Origin: Verrucomicrobium spinosum DSM 4136 = JCM 18804
Lineage (GTDB): Bacteria > Verrucomicrobiota > Verrucomicrobiia > Verrucomicrobiales > Verrucomicrobiaceae
Assembly: GCF_000172155.1 (NCBI RefSeq)
Contig: NZ_ABIZ01000001.1
Location: 2,327,105-2,391,104 of the forward strand
Length of the DNA stretch: 64,000 nucleotides
Direction of reading: 5' to 3'
The position numbers and the translations under genes are program-made. Shown in pieces: positions 28,280 through 36,062 of this stretch. The notes below the pieces were generated by a model. The model saw nothing but the letters and a program-made list of their open reading frames with translations. It had not been told where the DNA came from and ran no database searches. Position 1 is the stretch's first letter; every line of letters starts with the position of its first letter.

Positions 28280-28390
28280 TCAGAAGCTGGCTGCCGTTCC
28301 CAAGGAAAGCGACAGGGTGGAGACCCGCATAAAGTGCGTTTGCCGTCCAGTGAAGGCGTGGCAGCGGCACCCAAAGCGCAGTCTCCGGTG
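28280..28390 (-). pseudogene. Possible 3' remnant of an outer-membrane beta-barrel gene
   Basis: A 36-codon minus-strand frame ends RVSTLSLSLGTAASF and stop, with alternating hydrophobic residues and a terminal Phe as expected for the last strand of an outer-membrane beta-barrel. It is preceded by in-frame stops and followed at once by a terminator. It may be the end of a gene lost from this site. Evidence is composition only. Confidence 0.3.
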
Positions 28391-28508
28391 CTATCAATTA
28401 TCGGTTCGGGCCATGTGCGTCTGCAAAAACGAACACCGCAGGAGAGGGGATTCCGTTTCCGGAAAAGTTGATGTCAAAGATCGAAAGAAAAAGCTCCAAG
28501 AAGGGCTG

Positions 28509-30908
28509 TTACCGGATGGTAGCGGGGAGCGTGCCAACCAGCGTTTTCAGCACACGGGCGTGCGCTTCATCCACTTCTTTCGCCGCCAACGTGCGGTCGG
28601 ACGCACGATACGTCAAGCACCACGCCACGGACTTTTTGTCACTGGCGAGCTTTTGTCCCGTGGTGTCTGTGAACACGTCGAAGAGCGAGGCTCCAGCGAA
28701 CAAGGGCTCCTTGAGCGTGCTGAAAAATGCGGCCACTTTGGCGGTCGCCAGATCGGCAGGCACCTCGAGCGCGACGTCGCGTGTTATGCTGGGGAAGCGG
28801 GGCAGATCACTGAACTTGGCCACGCCTTGGGCACCTTGTTGGAGGGCGCTGATGGCGAGCTCTGCGACGAAGACGGGGCTGCGGGCATCCAGCTCGCGAG
28901 CGCGGGAGGGATGGAGCTGGGCCACCCAGCCGAGCGTCTTGCTGCCGCGTTTCACCTCGGCGCTCAGGAGCCAGCCGGGGAGGGGCTTGGGCACCAACTC
29001 CAGGCCCAGGCCAGCCAGACCGGGCAGCGCTTCCAGAAGGCCGCGGAGGTCTGTGAATTCCAGCGCGGGGCTTTCTTTGGTGTGCCAACTGGGCGGCAGA
29101 GAAGGGCCGCTCAGGAGCAGGGCGAGGCGTTCTTCCTCACGAGTGCTGCCATTGGGATTTTTCAAGAAGACGCGACCGATCTCGAAGAAGCGCAGGCGCT
29201 GAAGGCTCTGCCGGATGTTGAGGGCGGCGGTGGCGATCAGTCCGGGGACAAGGCTGGGGCGCAGGGTGGTGTGATCTTCGCTGAGGGGATTCTTCACTCC
29301 CACGGCTTTGTCCGGCGTCAGGGCAGGCCCGAGGACGTCGGTGAGCTGGGAGCCGGAGATGAGGCGCAGGGTCTGGGCCTCAAAGACGTCCCGGTTCACC
29401 AAGGCCTGGCGCAGGGTCATGGTGAAGTCATAGGTACGGTCGGGGGCGAGGCTCGGGGAGAAGGCGGCGGCGGTGCGGCTGGGCACACGGTCCAGACCGA
29501 TCACGCGAGCGACTTCCTCGACCAAGTCCACGGAGCGCTGGAGATCCCCACGGTAGGAGGGGATGTGCCAGAGGGAGGTGGTATCCGTCTCACTCTTCTT
29601 CGCCAGGCCCAGACCGGTGAGCACGCCGTGCATCTCTTCACGGCTCAGGTCGGGGATGCCGATGAGATTGCGGGCGCGGGTTTCGTCAAAGGTGACGTCC
29701 TGGGTGAGCTGGGGGGCGGTGCCCGCCACGAGGACCTCGGCCTCAGCCGTGCCGCCGGCAATGTCGAGGATGAGTTTCACTGCCAGGTCTGATCCAGCCA
29801 GGGGACCCTGCGGGTCCACGCCACGCTCAAAGCGGTAGCTGGAGTCAGAACTGATGCCCAGACGCCGGGCGGTGCGTCGAATGAAGCTGGGGGTGAAGTA
29901 GGCTGACTCCAGCAGGAGATCGGTGGTTGTCTCCGTGACGCTGGAGGCTTCGCCACCCATGACTCCGGCGATGGCCACCGGGGCACTCGTATCTGCGATG
30001 ACGAGGTCGTCGGTGGTGAGCTCATAGGTGGCCGCATCGAGAGCCACGATCTTCTCACCCTCCATCGCCTGGCGGACGATGATCCCGCCGTTCAGCTTGT
30101 CGAGATCGAACGCGTGCAGCGGCTGGCCCACCTCGAGCAGGACGAAGTTCGTGATGTCCACCACGTTGTTGATGGGGCGCAGACCTACGCTCTGAAGACG
30201 GCGCTGGAGCCACTCGGGGCTCGGGCCCACCTTCACGCCCTTGATGATGCGGGCGCTGTAGAGAGGGCAGCGCTCGGTCGTGTCCAGACGCACCTGATCG
30301 GGTGTCGCCTCCTTCACTGTTGCCTGCGGGACGGGGGGCTTGGGTTCGAGACCTTTCTTGGTCAAGGCGGCCAGTTCGCGGGCCAGACCAGTGTGGCTCA
30401 GCAGATCAGGGCGGTTGGGGGTGATTTCCAGATCGAACACCACATCTGGCGGCACCACTTCCGTGAAGGGCGTGCCCACCTTCAAAGCAGGATCCAGGAT
30501 CATGAGGCCGGCGTGGTCATCGCCGATGCCAAGCTCGCGACCGCTGCACATCATGCCATTGGAGACCACATCGCGGAGCTTGCCCGCCTTGATCTCCAGT
30601 CCGCCGGGGAGAATGGCTCCCGGCAGTGCCAGCGGGACCTTGTCGCCCACCTTGTAGTTCTTCGCCCCGCAGACAATCTGGCGCGGCGTGCCGCTGCCGT
30701 CATCCACCTGGCAGACACTCAGGCGGTCCGCATTGGGATGCTGGAGGGACTCAAGGACCTGCGCGACCACGATCTTGTCGGAGTCAACACCCCGAACCTC
30801 AATGTCCTCCACCTCAATGCCCGCAAACGTGAGGAGGTCACGCATGCTGTCCACGGTGTTGCCGGAGAGGTCGAGGTGCGTTTTAAGCCAGGAGAGGGAG
30901 ACTTTCAT
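28509..30908 (-). CDS. pheT: Phenylalanine-tRNA ligase beta subunit
   Basis: 799 residues; with PheS forms the (alpha-beta)2 enzyme that charges tRNA-Phe. Domain order is as expected: N-terminal tRNA-binding (EMAP/OB-like) domain around 40-150 (KIVVAQVLESLQHPNADRLS), B3/B4 editing domain (PLYSARIIKGVKVGPSP), B5, the core domain (about 470-680), and a C-terminal ferredoxin-fold anticodon-binding domain (FPSITRDVALEVPAD). It follows pheS, with an intervening GxxExxY cassette instead of direct contact. No strong Shine-Dalgarno precedes the ATG. Confidence 0.97.
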   Translation of the reverse strand: MKVSLSWLKTHLDLSGNTVDSMRDLLTFAGIEVEDIEVRGVDSDKIVVAQVLESLQHPNADRLSVCQVDDGSGTPRQIVCGAKNYKVGDKVPLALPGAILPGGLEIKAGKLRDVVSNGMMCSGRELGIGDDHAGLMILDPALKVGTPFTEVVPPDVVFDLEITPNRPDLLSHTGLARELAALTKKGLEPKPPVPQATVKEATPDQVRLDTTERCPLYSARIIKGVKVGPSPEWLQRRLQSVGLRPINNVVDITNFVLLEVGQPLHAFDLDKLNGGIIVRQAMEGEKIVALDAATYELTTDDLVIADTSAPVAIAGVMGGEASSVTETTTDLLLESAYFTPSFIRRTARRLGISSDSSYRFERGVDPQGPLAGSDLAVKLILDIAGGTAEAEVLVAGTAPQLTQDVTFDETRARNLIGIPDLSREEMHGVLTGLGLAKKSETDTTSLWHIPSYRGDLQRSVDLVEEVARVIGLDRVPSRTAAAFSPSLAPDRTYDFTMTLRQALVNRDVFEAQTLRLISGSQLTDVLGPALTPDKAVGVKNPLSEDHTTLRPSLVPGLIATAALNIRQSLQRLRFFEIGRVFLKNPNGSTREEERLALLLSGPSLPPSWHTKESPALEFTDLRGLLEALPGLAGLGLELVPKPLPGWLLSAEVKRGSKTLGWVAQLHPSRARELDARSPVFVAELAISALQQGAQGVAKFSDLPRFPSITRDVALEVPADLATAKVAAFFSTLKEPLFAGASLFDVFTDTTGQKLASDKKSVAWCLTYRASDRTLAAKEVDEAHARVLKTLVGTLPATIR

Positions 30909-30925
30909 AGAAGAAAAAGGGTTTG

Positions 30926-30954
30926 GACAGAATTAACAGAATTTACAAAATTAG
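30926..30954 (+). repeat. Left inverted-repeat arm of the GxxExxY cassette
   Basis: Three 9-bp units (ACAGAATTA, ACAGAATTT, ACAAAATTA) after an initial G. It lies between the pheT start codon (30908) and the GxxExxY stop codon (30966). Confidence 0.75.
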
Positions 30955-30965
30955 ATTTCTTGAGA

Positions 30966-31346
30966 TCAGGCTCTGGGGTTGATGCGGGCCTTCTTCTTAA
31001 ACTCGAGCGAACGGGAGCCGAAGTTCAGCAGCAATCCATCGTCAATGCCGGTGGCTGAGAGGTAGTTCACGACTTGGACTTCGTGGGCAGCACTCAACTT
31101 CTCGATGGCTTTTAGCTCGATGATGAGTTTGCCCTCGACAAAGACGTCCGCGAAGTAGCTGCCGACTTCGATGCCGCGGTAGCGGACCTTGATGGGCTCT
31201 TCGGTCACGTACTTGATCCCGGCTTCTTTGAGCTCCACGCAAAGGGCATTGCGATAGATAATCTCCAAGAACCCAGGGCCGAGCGTGCGGTGTACCCGCA
31301 TGGCGCATCCAATCACCTCTCCGGCAAGATCGTAGTCCCGACTCAT
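30966..31346 (-). CDS. GxxExxY protein (PD-(D/E)XK nuclease superfamily)
   Basis: 126 residues. The defining motif is GFLEIIY near residue 25, and VFVEGKLIIELKA supplies the E-x-K of a PD-(D/E)XK core with the Asp just before it (FADVF). QVVNYLSATG is typical of the C-terminal helix. The family (TIGR04256/PDDEXK_3-like) has no proven biochemical role; a nuclease activity is inferred from the fold. It sits between pheS and pheT, same strand. The start codon has no clear ribosome binding site: the bases upstream are the inverted-repeat arm. Confidence 0.9.
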   Translation of the reverse strand: MSRDYDLAGEVIGCAMRVHRTLGPGFLEIIYRNALCVELKEAGIKYVTEEPIKVRYRGIEVGSYFADVFVEGKLIIELKAIEKLSAAHEVQVVNYLSATGIDDGLLLNFGSRSLEFKKKARINPRA

Positions 31347-31348
31347 AC

Positions 31349-31377
31349 CTAATTCCGTTAATTCTGTTAATTCTGTC
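31349..31377 (-). repeat. Right inverted-repeat arm of the GxxExxY cassette
   Basis: Reads on the minus strand as G then ACAGAATTA, ACAGAATTA, ACGGAATTA. It ends 2 bases before the GxxExxY start codon and begins 14 bases after the pheS stop codon. Confidence 0.75.
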
Positions 31378-31391
31378 TGAATGAATTCGAA

Positions 31392-32408
31392 TTAGAATTG
31401 GGACAAGAACCGGACGTCGTTCTCAATGAGATGGCGGATGTCGGTGATGCCGTGCAGGATCATCGCGAGGCGGTCGAGGCCCATGCCGAAGGCGAAGCCG
31501 GTGACTTCCTCGGGATTGAAGAGGTTGTCACCGCGCATCTGGGACACCGCCTGGAAGACGGCGGGGTCCACCATGCCGCAGCCTGCGATCTCGATCCAAC
31601 GGGCCTCCTGGCCTTTCACCTCGAGCTTGATGTCGATCTCAAAGCTGGGCTCGGTGAAAGGGAAGAAGTGAGGGCGGAAACGGACCTGGGTCTGGGGGCC
31701 AAAGATCTCCTGGAAGAAGACTTCCAGGGTGCCTTTGAGGTCGGCGAGGCTGACATTCTTGTCCACGTACAGGCCTTCGAGCTGATTGAAGACGCTGAGG
31801 TGGGTGGCATCGATCTCATCGCGGCGGTAGGCGGCACCGGGAGCGATGATGCGCACGGGGAGGGCCTTCACGGACTCCATGGTGCGGATCTGCACGGAGG
31901 AGGTGTGCGTGCGCAGCAGACGGCCGTCCGGAAGATAGAAGGTGTCCTTCTCATTGCGGGCCGGGTGGTCGGCCGGCGTGTTCAGAGCGTCGAAGCAGTG
32001 CCACTCCGTTTCAATCTCCGGGCCGTCTGCGACGGCGAAGCCCATGCGGCGGAGGGTCTGGATGGCGCGGTCACGAATGCGGGACAGCGGGTGGAGCGTG
32101 GCGCTGGGTGAGGGGCGGCCAGGAAGCGTGATATCGATCCCCTGAACGGAAGCCGCGTCTTTTTCGGCCTGAAGGGAGAGGAGTTTTTGCTCGATGCCAG
32201 CCGTCAGGGCGGTGCGGACTTCGTTGAGTTTGGCACCGACGGCGGCTTTCTGGTCGGGAGGGACGTCCCGCATCTGGGAGGCGACTGCGGTGAGGCGGCC
32301 TTTTTTGCCCAGGAAGTTCACTCGCAGGGCTTCGAGAGCGGTTTCATCGCCCACGGAGGCCAGCAGGGTGAGACCTTCGAGCTGGATGGTGTCGAGTTCT
32401 GAGAGCAT
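31392..32408 (-). CDS. pheS: Phenylalanine-tRNA ligase alpha subunit
   Basis: 338 residues, normal length. N-terminal coiled coil (EALRVNFLGKKGRLT), then the class II catalytic core: motif 2 region RIIAPGAAYRRDEIDATH, FNQLEGLYVD, RFRPHFFPFTEPSFE, and motif 3 GFAFGMGLDRLAMI. It catalyses phenylalanine activation and transfer together with PheT. A terminator lies 48 bases upstream, between it and rplT. Confidence 0.97.
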   Translation of the reverse strand: MLSELDTIQLEGLTLLASVGDETALEALRVNFLGKKGRLTAVASQMRDVPPDQKAAVGAKLNEVRTALTAGIEQKLLSLQAEKDAASVQGIDITLPGRPSPSATLHPLSRIRDRAIQTLRRMGFAVADGPEIETEWHCFDALNTPADHPARNEKDTFYLPDGRLLRTHTSSVQIRTMESVKALPVRIIAPGAAYRRDEIDATHLSVFNQLEGLYVDKNVSLADLKGTLEVFFQEIFGPQTQVRFRPHFFPFTEPSFEIDIKLEVKGQEARWIEIAGCGMVDPAVFQAVSQMRGDNLFNPEEVTGFAFGMGLDRLAMILHGITDIRHLIENDVRFLSQF

Positions 32409-32455
32409 GGGAAAGGGGAGGAGTGCGGGAAAATCAGGTCAGGTCAGACCGGTTA

Positions 32456-32493
32456 AAAAAACAAAAAAGCCGGAGCAAAGCTGCCCCGGCTTT
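32456..32493 (-). terminator. Intrinsic terminator between rplT and pheS
   Basis: Minus-strand stem AAAGCCGG/CCGGCTTT (32486-32493 with 32466-32473) followed by TTTG and seven T. It ends the rpmI-rplT transcript, or acts as an attenuator ahead of pheS if transcription reads through. Confidence 0.85.
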
Positions 32494-32569
32494 CGTAGAA
32501 TTTTTTGGAGGGGTAAAGTGTGCTTTTCGTCGCGAAACCGACACACCTTACGGGGTTGGCTCCGGATGC

Positions 32570-32941
32570 TTAGGCAGCGGCCTTCTTCTCCAGGGCTGTT
32601 TTGGCTTGCTGGATGATGGCGTTGAAAGCAGCGGCGTCCTTGATGGCGATATCGGAGAGGACCTTGCGGTCAAGCTCGATGCCCGCGGCCTTCAAGCCCT
32701 CGGTAAATCGGCTGTAGCTCAGGCCCTGGGCGCGAGTGGCGGCGTTGATACGCTGGATCCACAGCTTGCGGAACTCACGCTTGCGGACCTTGCGGTCACG
32801 GTAGGCGTAGGTCATCGCCTTGCGGACAGCGTCCTTGGCGTAACGGAACAATTTCGAACGGAAACCGCGGAAACCCTTGGCTTTCTGAAGGGTACGCTTG
32901 CGGCGGGCGCGACTGGCGGGTGCGTTGGTGGCTCTTGGCAT
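32570..32941 (-). CDS. rplT: 50S ribosomal protein L20
   Basis: 123 residues, standard length and sequence: [63 protein letters not shown]. It binds 23S rRNA early in 50S assembly. It follows rpmI by 140 bases. AGGAAAG lies about 10 bases before the ATG. The C-terminal Ala/Lys tail is slightly longer than average. Confidence 0.98.
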   Translation of the reverse strand: MPRATNAPASRARRKRTLQKAKGFRGFRSKLFRYAKDAVRKAMTYAYRDRKVRKREFRKLWIQRINAATRAQGLSYSRFTEGLKAAGIELDRKVLSDIAIKDAAAFNAIIQQAKTALEKKAAA

Positions 32942-33081
32942 TTTCTTCTTTCCTGGATCAAGCTGTTGGTTTGGAACTCGACGGTGGCCTCACTTGATCG
33001 AAGGTCCCGCTAAAAGAAGCGAAACCAGGCCGGGTCGTCGTGGCTGCATAAGCAGCCTTCATGGTCACTTGGAAGCGAGCA

Positions 33082-33291
33082 TCAGGACCAAGGCATGTTG
33101 GCCTTGACTGCTGCGGCGTCCGTGTGGTCCACGAGGACGGTCTTACCGAGGGAGCGTTTCCGTTTGCGGCTCTTGTTCTGGAGCAAGTGACGCTTGCCCT
33201 GCCGGCGACGGAGCACTTTGCCCGTTCCGGTGATTTTGAACCGCTTGGAAACTGCTTTCCGCGTTTTGGCGATGCCTGCGTTTTTGGACAT
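33082..33291 (-). CDS. rpmI: 50S ribosomal protein L35
   Basis: 69 residues: KTRKAVSKRFKITGTGKVLR, RRQGKRHLLQNKS, RKRSLGKTVLV. First gene of the rpmI-rplT pair. In most bacteria infC lies just upstream; here the next gene upstream is a divergent histidine kinase, so infC must be elsewhere. Confidence 0.97.
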   Translation of the reverse strand: MSKNAGIAKTRKAVSKRFKITGTGKVLRRRQGKRHLLQNKSRKRKRSLGKTVLVDHTDAAAVKANMPWS

Positions 33292-33511
33292 AGGGGTCGC
33301 GAGGATACGGGAAAAGCAGGGCGACGCAAGGGAATTCTGCCTTGCTCGCCAAGAACCTTGTCACCAGTTTGGCGGGATTGGAGACTGTTTCCATAAAAAT
33401 CGCGCACTTCAATAACCCCTGCGTGCCATTTACCATAATATGGGTGAGACTGAAAAAATGGCTTTGCTGAAAAGCTCGCAACATGCTAAAAGCTAAGGAC
33501 TGTTAACTATT

Positions 33512-35203
33512 ATGGCCGACATGTCCGCCCTCGCCGTCGAAACTCCCCGCTCGCGCGTCTGCGCAGCTCCCGACACGGGCGCAGATCCGCTGAAGACGGC
33601 CCATCTGGCCAACTCCTTTTTGCGTACCGCGCTCGATCAAGCGAGCGAGGGCATCATGATTGTGGAGGCCAACCTCTCCCACCGTCTGGGTCCCCGTATT
33701 CTGCTCCACAACACCCGTATGGCTGCCATGGTAGGAGCCGAACCCGAGAGCGGGCTGCGGGAGCGCTTCGTCACGCAACTGGTGGCCTCCCAGGCCGAGG
33801 CAGACGATCTCATGCAAACCCTGCGTGGAGCGGTGAAACAGGGTGGGGCTTCCCAGTGGGAAGGCAGCCTGAAGACGCTCTATGGTGGTGGTGCGCAGCG
33901 CTGTGTGTGGCGTATCCGCGCGGTGCAGGACGAGCACGGCAGCGTCTATAATTACACCCTCACGGTGGCACCCGCTCTCGCGGCTCCGGCGGCGAGTCCT
34001 GCTGGTGGACCAGGAGTAGTGGAGGTGGATGACAGTCGGCGCCTGCGCAATGACAACCTTGCGACGCTTTCCCTTGGGGTGTTCCACGATCTGAACAACC
34101 TGCTGGGCATCATGATGACCAATCTCTCCGAGGCGGCCCGGCTTTCCCCGGGTGGCGTCCCGGCCGTGGGGCATCACGTGGATGAGGCCTTGGCAGCCTC
34201 CCAGCAGGCGCGTGCCTTTATTCAGCAGACTATGAAGATGGCCAAGGACATTCCCGCCTCCCGTGAGCCGGTGGACATGGCTGATCTGATTCGCGAGACT
34301 GCCCGCGTCGCCCAGAGTGGCAGTGGCGTGACCCTGCACATGCATCTGCCCAAGGACCTTTGGTGGTCGGTCGTGGATGGCGCAAAGATCACCCAAGTCC
34401 TGCAGAACCTGATCATCAATGCGATCCAAGCTATGAACAATCATGGCTACATGGATGTGCTGGCCCGCAATGTGGTGGTGCCCCAGGGCCATCACCAGTT
34501 GCAGCCCGGGCCCTATGTCGAGCTGCTGGTGCGAGACCGCGGGTGCGGCATGGATCCTGACGTGGCCCGTCGCGTCTTCCAGGAATCCTTCACCACCAAG
34601 CCGGATGGCAACGGCATCGGCCTCACCACCTGCCGTCGCATCATTCTGGAGCACGCTGGCCACATTGTGGCTTCCTCGATGAAGAATGTCGGCACGGAAA
34701 TCACCTTCTGGCTCCCAGCGACGCAGCCACGCGCCAAGCAGGCTGCCACTGCACCCTCCAAGCCCGCCTCACGTGGTCTGCAGTCGGGCGTGGGAACGGT
34801 CCTCGTGGTGGACGACGAAAATCGCCTGCGGCAGGTGATTCTGGCCGTGCTTAAACAGTGCGGATACAAGGTTTACGAAGCAGAGAGCGGTGAACAAGCT
34901 GTCTCCACCTACCGGAGCCTTCTTCTGGAAGGAGAGCAGGTGGACATCGTGATCATGGATCTGACGCTGAAAGGCGGACTCAATGGCGAGGAATCCATGA
35001 AGGCCATCAAGGCCCTCGATCCCGCAGCCCGCGTCATCGCCTCCAGTGGTGGCATGGTGGAGGAGACACGCGAAAGCTACATCTGCCAGGGCTTCGACGA
35101 CATTCTCCCGAAGCCCTACCTCGCGCCCGATGTGGCTGCAGTGGTGCATCGTGTGCTGCATCAGGGCAAAAGCGCCTCAAAAGGCAACATGGTGGCTGCG
35201 TGA
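33512..35203 (+). CDS. Hybrid sensor histidine kinase/response regulator
   Basis: 563 residues, no membrane segment, so a cytoplasmic sensor. An N-terminal PAS-like region (about 35-145; SEGIMIVEANLSHRLG) is followed by a linker, an H-box with the phosphorylated His at about residue 192 (GVFHDLNNLLGIMM), an HATPase_c domain (LQNLIINAIQAM as N-box; DRGCGMDPD; GNGIGLTTCRRI) and a C-terminal receiver (VLVVDDENRLRQ; Asp483 in VIMDLTLKGG; Lys in LPKPY). The fused receiver implies a phosphorelay or feedback. No output protein is encoded next to it, so the target is unknown. It is divergent from rpmI. Confidence 0.93.
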   Translation: MADMSALAVETPRSRVCAAPDTGADPLKTAHLANSFLRTALDQASEGIMIVEANLSHRLGPRILLHNTRMAAMVGAEPESGLRERFVTQLVASQAEADDLMQTLRGAVKQGGASQWEGSLKTLYGGGAQRCVWRIRAVQDEHGSVYNYTLTVAPALAAPAASPAGGPGVVEVDDSRRLRNDNLATLSLGVFHDLNNLLGIMMTNLSEAARLSPGGVPAVGHHVDEALAASQQARAFIQQTMKMAKDIPASREPVDMADLIRETARVAQSGSGVTLHMHLPKDLWWSVVDGAKITQVLQNLIINAIQAMNNHGYMDVLARNVVVPQGHHQLQPGPYVELLVRDRGCGMDPDVARRVFQESFTTKPDGNGIGLTTCRRIILEHAGHIVASSMKNVGTEITFWLPATQPRAKQAATAPSKPASRGLQSGVGTVLVVDDENRLRQVILAVLKQCGYKVYEAESGEQAVSTYRSLLLEGEQVDIVIMDLTLKGGLNGEESMKAIKALDPAARVIASSGGMVEETRESYICQGFDDILPKPYLAPDVAAVVHRVLHQGKSASKGNMVAA

Positions 35204-35307
35204 CAGGCTTCGCGTGAGGCAGAGGTCGAAAGACATGAGGCCCAACGGCAGGGCGACTGAACCGGGAAGGAATGTCTCGCTGATCGCGCCACACCCTGCG
35301 TCAGCTC

Positions 35308-35347
35308 AAGTCTTCTGTCCTGAGTCTTCTAGTCTTGGGTCTTTTTT
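35308..35347 (+). repeat. Short AGTCTTN repeat upstream of plsY
   Basis: Units AGTCTTC, TGTCCTG, AGTCTTC, TAGTCTTGG and GTCTTTTTT follow one another with a 7-9 bp period in the 182-base gap after the kinase gene. Similar in style to the RGT repeats at 10445 and 25617. Confidence 0.45.
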
Positions 35348-35385
35348 GAACTTGCTGCCTGCGGTCTCGCTGCGATAGAGACGCC

Positions 35386-36057
35386 ATGAATATCTGGGTT
35401 GCCGCCATCACTGCCATCACTCTGGCCTACTTGAGCGGTTCGCTGCCATTTGGCTATTGGGCGGGGTTGATGAAGGGGGTGGATATCCGCAAGCATGGGA
35501 GCGGCAATATTGGCGCGACCAATGTGATCCGCGTGCTGGGCAAGAAGACTGGCATTCCCGTTTTCATCCTTGATATGTTGAAGGGGTTGTTGCCGACACT
35601 GTTTGCGCAGGCATGGCTCAGCAGCCTTGGGGCTTCCAGCACCATGGTCACCACGGTGGCGGTGTTGTGTGCGGCGGCGTCGGTCATCGGGCACAGCTTC
35701 ACCTTCTGGCTGGGTTTCAAGGGGGGGAAAGGCGTGGCCACCTCTGCGGGGGCTTTTCTCGGGCTGGCACCTTGGGCACTGTTGGTGGCGTTTCTAGTGT
35801 GGCTGGTTCTTTTCTTCACGACCCGCTATGTGGCGCTGGCCTCGATCGGGGCCGCCATCAGCCTGCCGATCTCCATGTATGTCATCATGCTGGTAGGGGG
35901 CGGGCTCAATGTAGGGGCCTACATCCTGCTTGCCCTCGGGCTGGTGATGGGCGTTCTAGTGGTGGTGCGGCACCGCTCCAACATCAAGCGGATGATGGCC
36001 GGGACTGAGAGCCGGTTCAATCGGAAGTCCAAGGGCAAAAAAGGGGGCGTGAATTAG
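35386..36057 (+). CDS. plsY: Glycerol-3-phosphate acyltransferase PlsY
   Basis: 223 residues with five hydrophobic segments. It acylates glycerol-3-phosphate from acyl-phosphate, the first step of phospholipid synthesis. The three family motifs are present: SGSLPFGY, KHGSGNIGATN and GFKGGKGVAT. RHRSNIKRMMAG marks the C-terminus, which ends in a basic tail. gpsA follows after 5 bases, so both steps (making and acylating glycerol-3-phosphate) are in one operon. Confidence 0.97.
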   Translation: MNIWVAAITAITLAYLSGSLPFGYWAGLMKGVDIRKHGSGNIGATNVIRVLGKKTGIPVFILDMLKGLLPTLFAQAWLSSLGASSTMVTTVAVLCAAASVIGHSFTFWLGFKGGKGVATSAGAFLGLAPWALLVAFLVWLVLFFTTRYVALASIGAAISLPISMYVIMLVGGGLNVGAYILLALGLVMGVLVVVRHRSNIKRMMAGTESRFNRKSKGKKGGVN

Positions 36058-36062
36058 CAGTC

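Larger units (their letters stand above)
30926..31377 (-). mobile_element. Compact GxxExxY cassette bounded by 29-bp inverted repeats
   Basis: The arms are 30926-30954 (plus orientation) and 31349-31377 (complement). They agree at 26 of 29 positions and each is made of 9-bp units (ACAGAATTA, ACAGAATTW, ACRRAATTA). The enclosed GxxExxY frame starts 2 bases from one arm and stops 11 bases from the other, so the 452-bp unit contains almost nothing else. It interrupts the usually adjacent pheS and pheT. No target-site duplication was confirmed. Confidence 0.6.

Noticed and set aside
28272-29792. 506-codon plus-strand frame
   Set aside because: Its larger part is antisense to pheT, and the remainder is the spacer and barrel remnant. 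Composition is typical of a reverse-strand shadow.
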